Assembly: GCF_000193375.1 (NCBI RefSeq)
Contig: NC_015315.1
Location: forward strand, 504,622-568,621
DNA: 64,000 bases
Source: Thermoproteus uzoniensis 768-20
GTDB taxonomy: Archaea; Thermoproteota; Thermoprotei; Thermoproteales; Thermoproteaceae
Direction: 5' to 3'
Both the position numbers and the translations under genes were made by a program. The notes beneath the pieces were generated by a model. It made no database searches and had not been told where the DNA came from. It was given only the letters and a program-made list of their open reading frames with translations. Of this stretch, positions 50,761 to 59,567 are shown piece after piece; within the stretch, counting starts at the first letter, position 1; each line of letters opens with the position of its first letter.

Positions 50761-53630
50761 GGTGGCTAGTCCTAACGCTGGCGATTGCGTTTTTGACCTG
50801 GGCGGCAGTTCAGGCCCCGAATTGTCAGCTGGTAAACGCCACCCTCATTTCGAGCGGCGAATTGCCCCCAGAAGCGCCTATTTCGATAAGCATAGGTCTA
50901 CACTTTCTAGGCATACCGAGAGCCGCGTCGACACCTGCGATCTACGTGGCGGGCGATATGTCGTACGTAGCCAGCTCCGGCGGCTACGCCAGCTACGGCC
51001 TTACGAGAGGGTCTATATTTGTAGCAGGTAATCCCCTCCCTTCAAATGGAAAATTTAATATAACAATATTTATAAATTATTATACTTATAAATATAATAC
51101 ATATTATGTAATATATAATTGTTCGGGAAAAATAGAAGAGGGCACTCTGGCGAATGTAACCGAGGTATCGCAGTCGATATACAGGGATGGAGCCGGCGGA
51201 GCGATACCGGGCATTGACTGGAGCTATGCACGGACCGTGTATCTGCCAGCCCCGTATAGGTCTCTGCCGACAGACTGGTATCTCGGGCCCAGCCTAGACG
51301 ACTACGTCGAGATATCAGTGGTTGTCAAAGAGCCGAGTGTCTTGAGCGGGCTCTCAGTCGGGCAGATAAACGAGGGCACTCTCGGGATAAGAGCAGTCGT
51401 CAACTCGACGTCGCTGGTCTTCGGCGACGTCGCGCGGGGGCTGCCGCAGAGCAACCCGTTTAAGACGAGGTACTCGCCGAGTAGCTTCAGCTGGAGTCCC
51501 CAGGGATCTGACGGACACCTTTCGGGCTACCTCTCGTTGGATGGGGACTTCCCGAGCTCTGTGAGCCTACAGGCGTGGCTCGTGCCGGAGTATTGGACGG
51601 CGCCGTTGGAGATAGAGTCGCCGAAGGCGCCTGGAGTCGTCGCCCTCCGCACAAGCTATATCCTGCTCAACCAGACCGCCGAGGGACTTGTGGCTCTGTT
51701 CGATCCGACCTACAGGGTCGTGGCGGAGACCTACGTGTCGCAGTGGCCCAACTTCGCGGCGGCGGTCAGCCACCTGCTGGCCGTCGCCTCGCCAGGCGAA
51801 TTGCCCTCTCTCGGCCCGTTCGCGCTGTCGCCGTTGGCCTACGGCTCGGGCGGGTGGGAGTACTACAACCTGTACACGTACGTAGAATTGTCCGCCGACG
51901 CTCTCTGGGAGCCCTATCTGCGTTTCGGCTCCGCCGAGATCTGGATCGAAGGAGGCTCGGCGAACGTCTACGTGCCGGCTGGAGGCGTCGCGGACTTCTA
52001 CGCGTCGTTGCTGGGATATCTGATCTACGGAGGCCACTACATAGGCTACTCGCCTAGAGGCTACGGCGGCTTTTCGGGCTATGTCGCGACAAGCCCTCTA
52101 GGCGGCAACGTGGCTTGGGACGGACGCTACGGAGGCGTTACGCTCACGGAGATCGGCGGATACGGAGCGACGTCGCGGCTGATCCCGTGGTCCTATCCGG
52201 CCCCCTCGGATCTGCCCACTTACGGCCTCGCGATGCTCCTATCGCGTTGGTCCTACTTGGCGTCGCCCGACTACGTATGGGCCACGCTTGTCGGCGGCTA
52301 TTACCAGTCCACAGGCCCAGCTATCGACCCCATCACCGGCCTCACGGGCGCGGCCCAAGGAGCCGTCTTCGTCTCGCCGCCGCCCAAGGGGCCCGCCTAT
52401 CCGGCCGACGTGTACGTCTACGTGCTACAGCCGTGGGGTTCGGCGAGCCAAAGCGCCGCGTCGTACGTGTCGAGCGTAGTGAGGGGAAATAACGGCCAGC
52501 CCGTCGGGGCGATTCTGTGGTCGCTGGTGCCTCTGGTCCCATGTAAGTCGCTCTTCTGCGCCGATCCTCAGGAGGCTTGGTGGAACGGCGAGTTCTCAGG
52601 GAACGCGGCGCTGAAGGGAGCAGCCTACGGGCTGGCCGTCATGTGGCTAGGCAAATCCCCCATAAGCGTAACTATCTACGTCAACGCGAGCGGCGCGCGG
52701 TACGTCAACGGGTCTTGGGCGGGCTCGACGTGGCCGACGGCCGGGACCTACAACATCTCCCTCGGCACATTCCAGCTGGAGCCCTACAAGCCGTACTTGG
52801 TGGTGCCGGGCGTTGCGGTCCCCCTCCCCAACTCGTCCGGTTGCGGGCTGGCCCCAATCCCGCCGGGCTGGCTCCTCGCGCCCGCGGCCGACGGCTTCTT
52901 CTGGGTAGAGTTCGTAACCGGCAAGACGGCCAGCTACGGGTACTACTACACGACTGCGCTGGCCGTGAACTACACCGTATCCGACGACTTAGGCCGTATC
53001 CTCCGTCCCGGCGAGATCTTCGCCGCCACTTTCTGTCTGGCGATAAACGGCACGAGGCCGTATCCCCCCTCCCTCGCCAACTGGTTCCCGTCCAGTTGCG
53101 CGCCGTTGGGCTGGCTTCCGCTGAGCGTATCGAGGGGCCCCTACGTGTATTGGAGGGCGGAATGCTCCGACGGCCAGGCGAGCGTGCGGGGCGATCTGGG
53201 GCCCTACGCTGGTTTCGACGTGATGTTGGGGTCCGTAGAGCTGATGCGCGGCTTCATATCATATGTATATATAAAGCCATATATTCTTGTAAATAGTTCT
53301 GGTATCTATATATATGTAGACAGTAATCTCAGTAAATATATAAAAGGCTACTATATATATCTTAATAGAAACGGGACGTGGATGCGTCAATATTTCTGTC
53401 CAGGAAACGTGATATATATGCCGTGGAGAGTGGCCGAGAAGCTGGCCATATACCCCTGGGATCCCGTCAAGGTACTGCCCGCGCTGAGCCTCACGGCGCT
53501 CACCAGGTCGGATATAGTGTACCCAATACCTCAGTGGTCCACCTTAGCCAACTGGTGGTCTCTGCCGACCGGTGCGGGGATGTACAGCGACCTCTCCGCG
53601 CTCGGCTCGCTCGGCTGTATCCCCGCGTAG
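50757..53630 (+). CDS. Giant secreted surface protein, last gene of cluster B
   Basis: A 957-residue protein with an N-terminal signal-like helix (MRWLVLTLAIAFLTWAAVQA) followed by an Ala-Gln site that looks like an ordinary signal-peptidase cut, not a pilin leader. The remainder is rich in Tyr, Ser, Gly and Pro with many sequons and scattered Cys, and with long YGGY-like repeats (GYSPRGYGGFSGYVATSP); no family recognised. Two in-frame islands are exceptionally A+T-rich: 51,051-51,120 has only 4 G or C in 70 bases and 53,261-53,370 has 24 in 110. Codon use in them is almost all AT-ending. ATGA overlap with the gene before it. Confidence 0.75.
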   Translation: MRWLVLTLAIAFLTWAAVQAPNCQLVNATLISSGELPPEAPISISIGLHFLGIPRAASTPAIYVAGDMSYVASSGGYASYGLTRGSIFVAGNPLPSNGKFNITIFINYYTYKYNTYYVIYNCSGKIEEGTLANVTEVSQSIYRDGAGGAIPGIDWSYARTVYLPAPYRSLPTDWYLGPSLDDYVEISVVVKEPSVLSGLSVGQINEGTLGIRAVVNSTSLVFGDVARGLPQSNPFKTRYSPSSFSWSPQGSDGHLSGYLSLDGDFPSSVSLQAWLVPEYWTAPLEIESPKAPGVVALRTSYILLNQTAEGLVALFDPTYRVVAETYVSQWPNFAAAVSHLLAVASPGELPSLGPFALSPLAYGSGGWEYYNLYTYVELSADALWEPYLRFGSAEIWIEGGSANVYVPAGGVADFYASLLGYLIYGGHYIGYSPRGYGGFSGYVATSPLGGNVAWDGRYGGVTLTEIGGYGATSRLIPWSYPAPSDLPTYGLAMLLSRWSYLASPDYVWATLVGGYYQSTGPAIDPITGLTGAAQGAVFVSPPPKGPAYPADVYVYVLQPWGSASQSAASYVSSVVRGNNGQPVGAILWSLVPLVPCKSLFCADPQEAWWNGEFSGNAALKGAAYGLAVMWLGKSPISVTIYVNASGARYVNGSWAGSTWPTAGTYNISLGTFQLEPYKPYLVVPGVAVPLPNSSGCGLAPIPPGWLLAPAADGFFWVEFVTGKTASYGYYYTTALAVNYTVSDDLGRILRPGEIFAATFCLAINGTRPYPPSLANWFPSSCAPLGWLPLSVSRGPYVYWRAECSDGQASVRGDLGPYAGFDVMLGSVELMRGFISYVYIKPYILVNSSGIYIYVDSNLSKYIKGYYIYLNRNGTWMRQYFCPGNVIYMPWRVAEKLAIYPWDPVKVLPALSLTALTRSDIVYPIPQWSTLANWWSLPTGAGMYSDLSALGSLGCIPA

Positions 53631-53631
53631 G

Positions 53632-54264
53632 TCAGCTGCCGAACGCCCTATCGCCGGCATCGCCGAGCCCGGGCACAATAAACCCGTTTTTGTTGAGGAC
53701 CTCGTCTATGGCCACCGCGTAGATCTCGGCTTGAGGGTATGTGGACAGCACGCGCTCTACTCCCATCGGCGTCGCTATGACCGAGGCAACCATCAGCCTT
53801 TTGGGCGAGCCTCTGCCCAACACCTCCCGTATCGCGGAGGCCATGGTGACGCCTGTGGCCAACATGGGATCCGCCATGAGGACCACCGAGCCCTCCACCT
53901 CCGGAAGCCTGACGTAGTATACGTCGACGCCTATGGCGCCCCCCTCCTCCCTCCTCCTAGCCGCTATGACGCCTATCTTGGCCTCGGGGAAGGCCTTGAG
54001 GAGCCCCTCGACGAGCGGCATAGCCGCCCTCAACACCTCGACTATCACCACCTTGTCGAGATCCTCGAGCACCAAGCCCCTAGCCTCTCCCAGCGGAGTC
54101 TGGACCACGACCTCCCTTCTGGGAAACCTCTTGGCGATTTCATACCCCATTATGCGGCCGAGCTTGACGAGGCCCTTGCGGAACTCCAAGCTGTTAGTGT
54201 TCTTATCGCGGAGCTTCGTAAGTACGTGCTGCGCGTATGGATGGTCAATTATATATACCGGCAT
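53632..54264 (-). CDS. upp: Uracil phosphoribosyltransferase
   Basis: Salvages uracil with PRPP to UMP. The 210-residue protein shows [33 protein letters not shown] and the PRPP loop [18 protein letters not shown], and ends [12 protein letters not shown] in the family manner. Start at ATG 54264 is supported by an A+T-containing box (54,286-54,292 region) about 26 nt upstream and by the family N-terminus ([18 protein letters not shown]); the open frame continues further upstream without homology. Convergent with the giant cluster B gene. Confidence 0.94.
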   Translation of the reverse strand: MPVYIIDHPYAQHVLTKLRDKNTNSLEFRKGLVKLGRIMGYEIAKRFPRREVVVQTPLGEARGLVLEDLDKVVIVEVLRAAMPLVEGLLKAFPEAKIGVIAARRREEGGAIGVDVYYVRLPEVEGSVVLMADPMLATGVTMASAIREVLGRGSPKRLMVASVIATPMGVERVLSTYPQAEIYAVAIDEVLNKNGFIVPGLGDAGDRAFGS

Positions 54265-54340
54265 GTGGAGCAGTAGACGCGGGTATATGAAGATAGGCCC
54301 TTGTCCCGAGAGGTGACGAGAGTTCGCGCTCTGAAGGCAA

Positions 54341-54349
54341 CTTTTAAAG
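54341..54349 (+). promoter_or_regulatory. TATA box of the M50 protease gene
   Basis: CTTTTAAAG centred 23 nt before the ATG at 54368. Confidence 0.55.
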
Positions 54350-54367
54350 GGATAACACCGCAGGGGC

Positions 54368-54958
54368 ATGGGTTGGCCATATCGGCCATACACGAGCGAG
54401 GTCGTCGACTTTGTTCTGGCCATAGCGTCGGTCGCCGTCGCCTATGTCTTCAACATAGCTAACCCCATATCCGGCTTCTTGTTGCCCACGATCGCGATAG
54501 CCATAGCCATAGTGCCCCACGAGCTGGCGCATAGACAGGCGGCCAGACGCAGAGGTTGCTGGTCGCGCTTCGTCCTCTACCGGCCCGGCTTCCTCGTCAC
54601 CTTGATAGTAAACGGCCTCGTCGGCGCCTTCACGAGGACGCCCGTGTTGTTCATATCGGGATACACGCTCATATCTTGCCACAGCTACACGCGCGAGGAC
54701 GACGGCTTGATCTCTCTGGCCGGCCCTCTGACCAACATAGCGGTGGCCCTACTGTCGCTGGCGCTCCTATCTCTGCCGATAGCCCTCGGCCTTCTCTCGA
54801 TCCAGTTCTTGATCTACTTAATGAGGCTCAACGCGTTCGTCGCCTTCTTCAACCTCCTGCCTCTCGGCCCTCTAGACGGCTCAAAGATATTCAGGTGGAA
54901 CATAGCCGTCTGGGCAGTCATGTTCCTAGTGGCGATCTACCTCTCCTTCATACTCTAA
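54368..54958 (+). CDS. Site-2-protease-like M50 metallopeptidase
   Basis: A 196-residue integral-membrane zinc protease. The metal-binding motif HELAH lies at residues 51-55 inside a membrane segment, and the distal [12 protein letters not shown] gives the third ligand (Asp). About five to six hydrophobic helices are seen. M50 proteases cut membrane-embedded substrates, often anti-sigma or signalling proteins in bacteria; in archaea targets are unknown. The short form without a PDZ domain matches M50B. Leaderless ATG at 54368. Confidence 0.88.
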   Translation: MGWPYRPYTSEVVDFVLAIASVAVAYVFNIANPISGFLLPTIAIAIAIVPHELAHRQAARRRGCWSRFVLYRPGFLVTLIVNGLVGAFTRTPVLFISGYTLISCHSYTREDDGLISLAGPLTNIAVALLSLALLSLPIALGLLSIQFLIYLMRLNAFVAFFNLLPLGPLDGSKIFRWNIAVWAVMFLVAIYLSFIL

Positions 54959-54990
54959 ACCGGCGTAGATTAGGAAAAGCGGAGGAATCC

Positions 54991-57462
54991 CTATCTTTCA
55001 AGCCGCGCCAATCTGTCTAGCAACTTCCTGTACTCGTCGCGCAACTTCTCCACCTCCTCCCGTAGCCTCTGGTACTCCGCCCCGCGATCCATGGCCTTCC
55101 TGATCTTCTCGGCGGCCTCGCGCGCCATCCTCCTAATCCTCCCGTCCACATCCCTCTCGGCCCTTTCCTGGAGATCCGGCAGAAGCCTCGCGTCCATTAA
55201 GTCCAAAGCCGCCGTCACCGCAGCCGCCCTTATGCGGTAGTTCTCGTCGCGGAGCGCCCTGCGTAGCGCCTCGAGCACCTGCGGCCTGGGGCCGAACTTG
55301 GAGAGGGACTGGACCGCCGTCATTCTGACCCACGTCGGCTTGTCCTCGGCGGCATAGCGCAGGACTATATCGAGGGCGTTATCGCTCCCGAGCTCGGCGA
55401 GCCCCTCTATGGCGCCCCTAGTCACTACGTCCAGATGTCCGCCGTACTCCAAGGCCCTCTTGAGGCTGTGTTCGGCGAACTCCCACTTGATCCTCCCCAG
55501 AGCCCTAGCCGCCTCGTACCTGACGTAGTAGCTCTCGGAGCCGTCGTGCAGCACCTTGTCTAGAAATTCGGCGGCCTCGCGCCGCCTCGCGTTGCCCAGC
55601 GCCTCCATGACGGCGCGGCGGGCCCTCGGGTGGCGCACCTCGCGGTAGGCCTCCATCAACGCCTTGACGGCGTCTGCCGTGCCTATGGCGCCCAACGCGC
55701 GGGCGGCCTCGGCGGCGACGCCCCAGAACCTATCGCGGAGCGCCTTGGCGAGGAGCTCCACAGCCCTATTGCTCCCGTTCTTCCTCAGAGCCTCCACAGC
55801 CTGTAGCCTGCAGTACAGATGTTCGTCTTCCAGCATCGCGCCGAGCACCTCCACCGGGAAGCTGAGCTCCACGACCTTCAACAGCTTGAACTCGGGATCT
55901 ACGCAAACGTACCTAGGCTTCTCGCCCAGGGGCACCTCCAAGCGCTTCTCCGAGAAGCTCACAGCTATCCTATCGCGCCGCCCGTCCTCGTAGACGACGT
56001 CGATCTCCAGCGGGAGGGTGTAGACGGGGAAGCTGTCGTCCGGCTGCGTCTGCTCGAGAACCACCCTCACGCCGTTGTTCTTGTTCCAAGAGGCCTTCAC
56101 GACAGGGTGGCCGGCGGAGTAGAAGAACTGGCGCCACAGCCACTCGAGGTCTCTGCCGCTCGCCTCCTCGAGGGCCTTCCTCAAGTCCTCTATATCGGCG
56201 TTCTTGTACCTGTGGCGCTCCAGAAACAGCTTGAGCCCCCTCCTAAACGCGTCGTCGCCCAGCAGGCTCCTGATCATGTGCAACACCACCGACCCCTTCT
56301 CGTAGGAATGTCTGTCGAAGACCTCCTCGGGTATGGCGTAGAGGTTGGTCACTATGGGCCTGGCGTAGCGCGTGCTATATTCGTTGAGGTACGTCTTTAG
56401 GTTCAAATAGATCTCGTAGAGATATTCGTCCCGGCCCTTAGAGCGCTCGGTCCAGAGGGCCTCTATGAACGTCGCAAACGACTCGTTTATGGATATATGG
56501 CCCCAGTCCTTTGCCGTGACCAGGTCGCCGAACCATTGATGGGCCATTTCATGCGCCACGAGAGGATCGGAGGAGAAGTCCTCCTCGGCGCAGGGGAAGT
56601 CGCCGTAGGGACAGTGCGCGTGCCTGTCGTGGAGAGTCCAGTCCGTCAGGATCGTGAAGGTGGTGTTCTCCATCCCTCCGTACACGAACTCTTGGACCAC
56701 AACCTGGGCGTAGCGCTCGTACGGATAGGGGACTCCCAGATACTCCTCGAAGAACTTCATTATGTTGCAGGTGTTCTTGAAGCTGTACTGCGCCGCCCCG
56801 GCGCGTCCCCTAGGTAGCCAGTATTCGAGGGCCACGTCGCCGCACTTGTCCCTTATTATCTCGAAGTCGCCGGCCGCCAGCGCTATCAAGTACGGCGACA
56901 TTGGATGCCTCATCTCCCAGACAAACGTCTGCCGGTCTCCGTTGTCTCTCACTTCAACGAGCACGCCGTTGCTCCCCGCCACGTAGGGCTTGGGGACTGT
57001 GATGGCCAGCTTCCAGGGGAATTTTATGTTGGGCGTGTCGGGGAGGGGTAGCCAATACCTGTTGTCCTCGCTCTCTCCCTGCGTCCAGGCCATGGGCACC
57101 CTATAGGGGTGGTGCTTGTCCGGTAGGACGAAATAGATGCCCTTGCGCGGCCTCGCCCTATACCTTATCTCGAACTCGGCCTCGCGGCCCGCCGGGAGGT
57201 CCAAGTCGAGCGTTATCGTCTCCCCGTCGTAGGAGTAGCTGGTCGAGGCGCCCAGCACCTCGAGTTCTACTGCGTCCAGCATCACTTTGCGGAGATCTCT
57301 CTTGGCCCTTACCCTATACTTCACGACGCCTTTTACCTCGCGGCTCCAGAGGTCGACCTCTATATCCGCGTCGAGCTTGAGCACGTCGAAGTCGTACTGT
57401 CGCGGGAAGCGGGGGACGTATTCGGGAAAGGCGAAGTCCCTCCCCAACAAATACCTAGTCAT
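54991..57462 (-). CDS. M1-family aminopeptidase fused to HEAT repeats
   Basis: An 823-residue cytoplasmic zinc aminopeptidase of the tricorn-factor/APN type. The exopeptidase motif is seen as GGMENTT (near residue 262), zinc ligands as HEMAHQWFGD (near 305) and NESFATF (near 325). After residue 530 the chain becomes a series of HEAT/PBS-lyase-like repeats (for example LRDRFWGVAAEAARALGAIG and SESYYVRYEAARALGRI) to about 790, and ends in a charged coiled coil (LREEVEKLRDEYRKLLDRL). The repeats are longer than in typical family members. ATG 57462 with CTTTAAAC-type box (57482-57489) 24 nt upstream. Confidence 0.9.
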   Translation of the reverse strand: MTRYLLGRDFAFPEYVPRFPRQYDFDVLKLDADIEVDLWSREVKGVVKYRVRAKRDLRKVMLDAVELEVLGASTSYSYDGETITLDLDLPAGREAEFEIRYRARPRKGIYFVLPDKHHPYRVPMAWTQGESEDNRYWLPLPDTPNIKFPWKLAITVPKPYVAGSNGVLVEVRDNGDRQTFVWEMRHPMSPYLIALAAGDFEIIRDKCGDVALEYWLPRGRAGAAQYSFKNTCNIMKFFEEYLGVPYPYERYAQVVVQEFVYGGMENTTFTILTDWTLHDRHAHCPYGDFPCAEEDFSSDPLVAHEMAHQWFGDLVTAKDWGHISINESFATFIEALWTERSKGRDEYLYEIYLNLKTYLNEYSTRYARPIVTNLYAIPEEVFDRHSYEKGSVVLHMIRSLLGDDAFRRGLKLFLERHRYKNADIEDLRKALEEASGRDLEWLWRQFFYSAGHPVVKASWNKNNGVRVVLEQTQPDDSFPVYTLPLEIDVVYEDGRRDRIAVSFSEKRLEVPLGEKPRYVCVDPEFKLLKVVELSFPVEVLGAMLEDEHLYCRLQAVEALRKNGSNRAVELLAKALRDRFWGVAAEAARALGAIGTADAVKALMEAYREVRHPRARRAVMEALGNARRREAAEFLDKVLHDGSESYYVRYEAARALGRIKWEFAEHSLKRALEYGGHLDVVTRGAIEGLAELGSDNALDIVLRYAAEDKPTWVRMTAVQSLSKFGPRPQVLEALRRALRDENYRIRAAAVTAALDLMDARLLPDLQERAERDVDGRIRRMAREAAEKIRKAMDRGAEYQRLREEVEKLRDEYRKLLDRLARLER

Positions 57463-57548
57463 GGCACGATGAGGGGTCTAGGTTTAAAGCATTCCCTGCA
57501 ATAGCGCTCGGGATCTCGGCGGTCTGCGAATTGGGCTCAGGCCGTATA

Positions 57549-57556
57549 CTTTTTAA
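57549..57556 (+). promoter_or_regulatory. TATA box of the PhoH-KH gene
   Basis: CTTTTTAA centred about 24-25 nt upstream of the GTG at 57577. Confidence 0.55.
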
Positions 57557-57576
57557 ATCGCGCCTCTCGCCAATGC

Positions 57577-58695
57577 GTGATCGACAAGATAAAGCCGCAG
57601 ACGGTGGGACAGGAGCGGGCTCTCAACGCGTTGTCCGATCCGGAGAACGAGATAGTGGGCCTCTTCGGCCCGACCGGCACGGGGAAATCGCTGTTGAGCA
57701 TAGCGTACGGGATCTCCTCGGTGCAGGGCGGCAAGTACAAGCGGTTCGTAATAGCGAGGCCTATCGTCGACGTCTCCACGGGCCGCGCGCTGACGCCTGA
57801 GGATCTCGGCGAGATGTACTACAAGCTGGCGGCCGTATATCTCGAGGACATCTTGGGCGAGTACGCCACGCGGGAGGAGATAGAGAAGCTGTTGAGGGAG
57901 GAGACCGTCATAGTGACCGACGTGAACTACCTGAGGGGCAGGACTTTCGACGACACGGTCATATTCCTCGACGATGCCCAGAACGTCCAGCCGGACAGCG
58001 CGGCCGAGGTCCTCATAAGGCTGGGGAGAAACAGCAAGCTCATAGTGGCTGGCGATCCCGTGTTCCAGCGGAGCGAGGACGGCGCTGACGGCGCGACGCT
58101 GTTGAGGGAAGCCCTGCTCGGCGAGGAGAAGGCCGTGGTCGTCGATCTAGGCGTCAAGGATATCGTGAGGCCGGGGGCCAGGAGGGGGATAAAACTAGCC
58201 CTAGAGTTGCGCATGCGTAAGCGCCGCCTCACCGACTCGGAGAGGTACGTGCACGACGCTTTCAGGGTCTATGCCCCCGACGCGGATGTCATAACCGCTA
58301 TAGAGTTCAAGGCGGACAAGGAGTCCCTAGGCATAAAGGGCGACGTCCCCGACGCCTTAGTCTTCGTGAAGGAGGGCCACTTGGGCAGGGCGGTGGGCAG
58401 AGGCGGCGAGCGGATAAAAAACGTCGAGAACGACACAGGCCTTAGGCTGCGGCTAGTCGAGATGACGCTCGATTTCAAGAACTGGATAAGGGCGTTGCAC
58501 CCTGCCGGCTGGATATCGAAGCATATACTCGACGTGGACTTCGCCGGTCCCGAGCTGTTGGTCACAGTTAGGCGGAGCGAATTCGGCGCCTTTGTGGGGC
58601 ATAGAGGCGCCTACGTGAGGCTTATGGATCGCGTCTTCAGAAGGCTCTTGTCTATAGGCGTCCGCGCAGTGGAGGCCGAGGAGGAGGAGAAGTGA
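57577..58695 (+). CDS. PhoH-like ATPase with C-terminal KH domains
   Basis: A 372-residue protein. The N-terminal PhoH-like P-loop domain has Walker A GPTGTGKS (residues 31-38), IARPIVDV and Walker B VIFLDDAQNVQ, plus a sensor-type VAGDPVFQR, as in the helicase-like PhoH family. After about residue 250 come two KH-type RNA-binding modules with GxxG loops: GRAVGRGGERIKNVEND and GAFVGHRGAYVRLMDRV. This PhoH-KH layout points to an RNA-remodelling role. The next gene begins inside its stop (four-base overlap), so the pair is co-translated. Start GTG 57577. Confidence 0.85.
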   Translation: MIDKIKPQTVGQERALNALSDPENEIVGLFGPTGTGKSLLSIAYGISSVQGGKYKRFVIARPIVDVSTGRALTPEDLGEMYYKLAAVYLEDILGEYATREEIEKLLREETVIVTDVNYLRGRTFDDTVIFLDDAQNVQPDSAAEVLIRLGRNSKLIVAGDPVFQRSEDGADGATLLREALLGEEKAVVVDLGVKDIVRPGARRGIKLALELRMRKRRLTDSERYVHDAFRVYAPDADVITAIEFKADKESLGIKGDVPDALVFVKEGHLGRAVGRGGERIKNVENDTGLRLRLVEMTLDFKNWIRALHPAGWISKHILDVDFAGPELLVTVRRSEFGAFVGHRGAYVRLMDRVFRRLLSIGVRAVEAEEEEK

Positions 58696-58970
58696 AGATC
58701 CGCCTCCATATATTTATAAAGGGCGAGTTGAACCTGCCCGGCGTGCCGTTTAGGCATATAATGAGGGACGTGGCCAGGAGGAACAACGTAACTGGCTGGG
58801 TGCGTTTCGTCTCGGACGACGTGGCTGAGGCCGTGCTCGAGGGCGAGGAGAGAGACGTCGACGCGGTGCTCAGGTGGGCCTACGCGGGTCCGCAGGGCAC
58901 CAAGGTTAGGGAGGTCGAGATATTGAGGGAGGAGTACAGAGGCGAGTACGGCGATTTCAAAATCCTATAG
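58692..58970 (+). CDS. Acylphosphatase-like protein lacking the catalytic Asn
   Basis: A 92-residue acylphosphatase-fold protein. The phosphate loop is seen as GVPFRHIMRDVARRNN with the anion-binding Arg, followed by GWVRF: the family needs GWVRN, whose Asn activates the water. Asn is replaced by Phe here. The later AVLEGEERDVDAVLRWAYAGPQG block is normal. The enzyme may therefore be weak or have a binding role. It overlaps the PhoH-KH gene by four bases and converges with the prepilin peptidase gene. Confidence 0.75.
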   Translation: MKIRLHIFIKGELNLPGVPFRHIMRDVARRNNVTGWVRFVSDDVAEAVLEGEERDVDAVLRWAYAGPQGTKVREVEILREEYRGEYGDFKIL

Positions 58971-59567
58971 CGGCCGCGGGGCTGTCAGAATCCAGTAGAG
59001 GGCTAGATATAGGGCGAACCCGAGCGCCATGTGCGCGACGTAGGGCACTCCGTACTTGGCCAACACGTAATCCCCCTCTATCCTCTCCGGCGGCTTGTAC
59101 TTCTCGAGGTCTTTGACCTCGCCGATGATGTACCTGTGGCTCCGCCTCAAGGCCTCCTCGCGGGGCACGCATATGTGGGTAAGCCTCTGGGCGAGGGTCA
59201 TCTTACAAGGCCTTCCCCGGTTAGCCAAGAACAGCCAGATAGAGGTGCCCAGAACCGACAGGCCGGCGCCCAACACCACGACCGCTGGCGTGGGCAGTAC
59301 GGGCGAAAACGGCGGGAATAGGGACAACGCGATTATCGTGAGCGAGTCGGCGTATCCGCTGCCGGTCAGCCGCATGGCCAGCGCCAGTATGAGGCCCAAT
59401 ATAGGCGACATGAGGTACAGCGGCGTGTCCCAGGAGAGGTACGCGGCGGCGAGAGCCGGCAGGAATAGAAGGGCGACGACCCAAGCGTCTATCTCCCTCG
59501 TCTTTATGTCCTGGTACGACGCCAGCCCCAGGACGGCCAGCTCCGCCAAGCCTAGCTCCAACATCAC
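58965..59567 (-). CDS. A24-family prepilin peptidase (PibD/EppA-like)
   Basis: A 200-residue integral membrane aspartic protease that cuts class III prepilin leaders. The two catalytic Asp lie where expected: D20 in ASYQDIKTREID and D74 in GSGYADSL (a GxGxxD motif). Six hydrophobic helices span residues 5-30, 30-65, 75-90, 92-115 and the end (160-195). It overlaps the PGI/PMI gene by four bases, so it is translated from the same mRNA and not from a pilin operon. It is the obvious processing enzyme for the M(R/K)G proteins of clusters A and B. Confidence 0.87.
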   Translation of the reverse strand: MMLELGLAELAVLGLASYQDIKTREIDAWVVALLFLPALAAAYLSWDTPLYLMSPILGLILALAMRLTGSGYADSLTIIALSLFPPFSPVLPTPAVVVLGAGLSVLGTSIWLFLANRGRPCKMTLAQRLTHICVPREEALRRSHRYIIGEVKDLEKYKPPERIEGDYVLAKYGVPYVAHMALGFALYLALYWILTAPRPL

